In this document: in pieces, positions 24,166-27,345 of the stretch
How the letters are laid out: every line of letters begins with the position of its first letter
Position numbering within the stretch: the first letter of the stretch is position 1
Origin: Symbiodinium natans
Taxonomy: Eukaryota; Sar; Dinophyceae; Suessiales; Symbiodiniaceae
Assembly: GCA_905221605.1 (NCBI GenBank)
Contig: CAJNDS010002610.1
Location: forward strand, 315,001-342,345
DNA: 27,345 bases
Reading direction: 5' to 3'
The notes under the pieces: generated by a model
The model's database searches: none
The model's input: the letters and a program-made list of their open reading frames with translations, nothing else
What the model was told of the DNA's origin: nothing
Position numbers and translations under genes: made by a program

Positions 24166-24467
24166 TGTTTTGAATTGGTGTACCATGCTTCGCTCCTCTC
24201 TACGGAGACGGCCATCCCACAAAGGAAGCAGGCGGGGATTCGCCGGATCAGTCGGCATACTATGGCGTGGGCGTCCGCACTACCTTCTGTGTGGGAGATC
24301 AAGGACAACATCCCGATCCAAGAGTCGACGTCTACATCCAAGCGAATCACGGCGCTGTAGAGGTCCGGAGCGAGCGTAACGAAGAGCAAAACTCGTCCAT
24401 GCAGGAGCCAGAGAGTGAGAGATCCGGCTGACCAACTCTTCGCCATGTTTGCCACCAGACCCCAGCA
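24166..24467. other. Unique segment with open frames in several phases, coding status unknown
   Basis: Frames of 60-100 codons are open on both strands over the same DNA, and none shows a recognisable domain. It lies immediately upstream of a telomeric array, like the LINE fragment at 7.5-7.97 kb. Confidence 0.35.
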
Positions 24468-24549
24468 GGGTTTAGGGTTTAGGGTTTAGGGTTTAGGGTT
24501 TAGGGTTTTGGGTTTAGGGTTTAGGGTTTAGGGTTTAGGGTTTAGGGTT
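24468..24549 (+). repeat. (TTTAGGG)n array
   Basis: About 11 units with one TTTTGGG variant, ending GGGTTGAGCCC. Confidence 0.95.
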
Positions 24550-25070
24550 GAGCCCAAACCCCTGAATAGGCCCTCGGGATGAACCTAAAGCTTTGTGTAG
24601 AGGAGCTCTCCTAGTAAGGCTGGGCGCAGCCATTACGCCCCAAACCCCACGTACCCTCCACGTGCAACTCCCATCCCTTAATCTCCCAATATAACCCCTA
24701 AAGAACCCTCCCTATATACCTAATTAGCCCCTAAACAACCCCTAAACCTTTAACCCTTGCACGCAAGCCACAGCCTCAAGCCCTAAAACCTTCAGCCCCA
24801 AAACACAAATCGAAAGCACAGCCCAGAAACCCTTTGAACTCCCACTTAAACACCTTCAACTACAGACTTGCAGATGTGAAGAACCAGACCGACATTGCTT
24901 GTGCCATATGTAATACCCAAACCCTAAACCCTACATCCTAAACCCTAAACCCGAAACCCTAAACCCTAAACCACCGAAAAGCTTGAACCCCAAAGATCCC
25001 GAAAGACCCCTCCACCGGCCCTAAACTTTAAATCCCTGATCCCCCAATGCCTCCGAGCCCTGGAACCGAC
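24550..25070. other. Spacer rich in degenerate C-strand telomeric words
   Basis: CCCCTAAA, CCCTTAAC and CCCTAAACC words are spread through 24650-24860, with a more regular CCCTAAA block at 24918-24972. No gene is seen. Confidence 0.5.
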
Positions 25071-25071
25071 G

Positions 25072-25271
25072 GTTTAGGGTTTAGGGTTTGGGGTTTGGGG
25101 TTTGGGGTTTAGGGTTTGGGGTTTAGGGTTTAGGGTGTAGGGTTTAGGGTTTAGGGTGTAGGGTTTAGGGCCAGGGTTTAGGGTTTAGCCTAAACCCCAA
25201 ACCCTAAACCCTGAAACTTAAAACCCTAAACCCTAAACCCTGAAACGTAAAACCCTAAACCCTAAACCCTC
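25072..25271. repeat. Head-to-head telomeric arrays, (TTTAGGG)n then (CCCTAAA)n
   Basis: Units of TTTAGGG, TTTGGGG and GTGTAGGG run to GTTTAGGGTTTAG (about 25188). CCTAAACCCCAAACCC then starts at once and continues to 25270, with CCCTGAAAC variants. Confidence 0.9.
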
Positions 25272-26070
25272 TGCGCCCTTCCGGCCCTCCCATGATGTCC
25301 GTGATGCTCGGTAGCTCGACCCGCCTCTCTCGGCCTGGACGTTGGGAGCCCTAAGCTCGCAAAAGGAAAGCCCTGAGCCCTAAACTTAAAACCTCTAATC
25401 CCCCCCCCCCCCCCAAACCCTAAACCCCAAACCCCAAACCCTAAGCCCTAAACCCTAGGGGCTCGTTGGGTGCACTTGAACCGTTTAACCGGGGGGGCTT
25501 CGGAGGTATGGGTCCCTTCAAAGAATTGGGGGGGGGGGGGGGCGCTTTGGGCTTTCAGAGGACCCGAAACCCTAACCCATGGGATCCGAGCAGGTTTAGG
25601 GAATTTTGTTATGGTTTCTGAAGGGCTAATAGGCTTTTGGTGGGGGTTCACAGGGTTGATAGTGTTGTTTTAGGGTTTGACGGGTCTTTTTTAAAGGGTC
25701 TGTACAGGGTCCCAAGGCTTCTTACAGGCTTTACAGGGCTGCGGCTTCAACCCACCTTGGAATGAGATCACCACCGTCTTGAGGTTTAGGGTTTAGGGTC
25801 CACTTTCGGTAGAACTCTCAGATCCCATGGGGGTCGCTATGGTTTAAGCGACGACCTGAAGGTTTAAGGTTTAGGGCGTTCACGGCTAAACTGCCTGAAT
25901 CCGAAAACCCCGAAGATGCGGCATGAGTAGGACACCCTTCCCCCCCTAAGCCGTGTCCTTTGAACCACAATTTGATTTTGGCTTGGGGTTTGGGTGCAGG
26001 CTTTAAGGCTCGTTTAGGTAGATTCCTGCCAGTTGTGGGGCTTACTGAGGGTTTTGATTACTGAACGCCT
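25272..26070. other. Mixed spacer with C and G homopolymer runs, no gene recognised
   Basis: A C run at 25400-25414 followed by CCCTAAA/CCCCAAA words to 25458, a G run at 25528-25541, and scattered CAGGGTTT words. The short frames at 25448-25673 have no known domain. Confidence 0.45.
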
Positions 26071-26177
26071 ACACCCTAAACCCTAAACCCTAAACCCTAA
26101 ACCCTAAACCCTAAACCCTAAACCCTAAACCCTGAACCCTGAACCCTGAACCCTGAACCCTGAACCCTAAACCCTGA
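26071..26177 (-). repeat. (CCCTAAA)n array with a CCCTGAA block
   Basis: About nine CCCTAAA units, then six consecutive CCCTGAA units, then CCCTAAA again. This is another homogeneous variant block. Confidence 0.95.
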
Positions 26178-26258
26178 CCGACGGCAAGGCAAATACAAGG
26201 GGGAAGCCTGGTGCCGAGATGGCTACGACCTCCACAAAAGCCTCCTTGATCAGGGCTT

Positions 26259-26395
26259 CGGGTTTAGGGTTTAGGGTTTAGGGTTTAGGGTTTAGGGTTT
26301 AGGGTTTAGGGTTTAGGGTTTAGGGTTTAGGGTTTAGGGTTTAGGGTTTAGGGTTTAGGGTTTAGGGTTTAGGGTTTAGGGCTTCGGGTTTAGGG
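26259..26395 (+). repeat. (TTTAGGG)n array
   Basis: About 18 units bounded by TTCGGG at both edges. Polarity is opposite to the array ending at 26177, about 80 bp away. Confidence 0.96.
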
Positions 26396-26820
26396 TTTAG
26401 GTCTTAGGGTTTCAGAGTTCAGGGTTTAGGGTTTAGGGTTTCAGGGTTTTTGGGTTGAGGGTTTGGGCTTGAGGGTGCGTTAGGGTTGGGGTTCCAGGGC
26501 TTGTAGGGTTTAGGGGTTTAGGGTTTCAGAGTTTTAAGGTTTTAGTTTTTGTGTGCAGGGCTGGTTTAGGAAGTTTAGGGGTCTAGGGGTTTAGGGTTTA
26601 ACTTGGGGTTTCGGGAGTTTTGGGTTGAAGGTTCACGATACTTCTTGGCAAGAAGGGTTAGAAGCAAGGTTTGGGGTTTAGGGTTTAGGGTTTAGGGTTT
26701 AGGTTTTAGGGTCATAAGATGCTACAAGGTTCCTGTAGTGTTGGACACCTCCTTTGCCGAGGAAGGGCTTGTCGCGGGAAGTTTAGGGGCTCAGGGTTTA
26801 GGGTTTCGGGTTTAGGGTTG
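26396..26820 (+). repeat. Degenerate telomere-like field
   Basis: TTTAGGG-derived words (TTCAGGG, TTGAGGG, TTTTAGG) with a regular stretch at 26676-26710. Confidence 0.7.
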
Positions 26821-27210
26821 GAAGGGTTGTCCGCAAAGAGGCCCTCATGCAAAGCCTCTGTTGCAAAAAGGACCCTCTGCCCGCAAAGCTGGCATTCGAG
26901 TGGGTCGCAGCTGCCTAGAACTGCGCATGACCCCCCTCGTAAGCCCTTCGCTGACTTGACATCCAAGCCATGGGCTTTGAGACATTTTGGGATTCATAGG
27001 GTTTGGGGTTTTAGGAGGGCAAGGGTCTCTCAGAGGCTCCCCCCGAAACATCCCAAAATCCCAAAAGTAGGGGCGCCCCAAAAGAGCTCAGGAGCTCGGG
27101 CCTAGAGTAGGGGACGATGTGCAGGGGTACCCCCACGAGCTTCACAGGAGCTGTGAAGCTTCCGATCGGGCCTATCGGCTGCATCTCGCACTGCTGACAA
27201 CGACTCATCC
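26821..27210. other. Unique GC-rich segment, no gene recognised
   Basis: Open frames in several phases on both strands and no recognisable domain. GCCCGCAAAG and GTCCGCAAAGAGG words are repeated near 26829 and 26879. Confidence 0.4.
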
Positions 27211-27283
27211 TACACCCGAAACCCTAAACCCTCAGACCTAAACCCTAAACCCTAAACCCTCAACCCTCAACCCTAAACCCTAA
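27211..27283 (-). repeat. (CCCTAAA)n array with CCCTCAA variants
   Basis: About nine units, then unique sequence to the end of the window. Confidence 0.93.
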
Positions 27284-27345
27284 CGGAGCTCCTCCAAGAT
27301 GTCCGCCCAAGCCGCAAACGCGGAGGGCCCACCCCCGCTATGCGG

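Noticed and set aside
24162-24455. Possible small gene
   Set aside because: Frames are open on both strands, with no domain and no homologous copy in the window to test.

Overview
The window looks like nuclear DNA of a dinoflagellate, possibly Polarella-like. The reasons are plant/dinoflagellate-type telomeric heptamers (TTTAGGG) scattered in more than a dozen internal blocks, very long TTG/CAA trinucleotide tracts (from memory, TTG is unusually abundant in Polarella glacialis assemblies), almost no host genes, and an intronless LINE of the kind common in dinoflagellates. The species is an inference; no rRNA, organelle gene or clear spliced-leader exon is present to confirm it.

Layout. Bases 1-14900 are a mosaic. 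TTTAGGG arrays (main one 1096-1525, others near 4976, 6762, 7966, 10936, 11796, 12015 and 13091) alternate with chunks of 200-1000 bp that are either unique or internally repeated: a 111-bp hairpin-bearing repeat (1690-2370), G-tract and AT-rich blocks (3058-4565), a 16-bp minisatellite (4610-4793), a degenerate decamer field (5600-6275), a 31-bp repeat (7040-7175), a broken LINE endonuclease (7498-7968, minus), a 386-bp tandem repeat interrupted by a ~770-bp insertion holding a tRNA-like relic (8291-10100), a 55-bp array (10118-10915) and a 22-bp array (12172-12281).

Bases 14938-22438 hold the main object, a LINE-type retrotransposon on the plus strand. It starts at the end of a ~785-bp TTG tract. 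The first frame carries the N-terminal part of an apurinic-type endonuclease (EEP). A -1 frame change at about 16597-16617 leads into a 1316-codon frame with the rest of the endonuclease, a complete reverse transcriptase, four Cys/His zinc fingers and, at the C-terminus, a domain with the Cys box, QxDA box, LxRF strand and GHY...DD box of ubiquitin-specific proteases (peptidase C19). About 1.7 kb of repeated, hairpin-rich non-coding sequence follows, ending in a second TTG tract. The working picture is an element that nicks DNA, copies its RNA there, and carries its own deubiquitinase-like domain.

Bases 22440-22940 hold ten short hairpins that share the loop TCCAC and have changing but paired stems, cut by a third TTG tract. 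Bases 22980-27345 return to the telomere-repeat mosaic, including two head-to-head junctions (about 23618 and 25188) with the polarity expected of telomere-telomere joins. I see no convincing host protein gene anywhere; most other open frames are products of tandem repeats.
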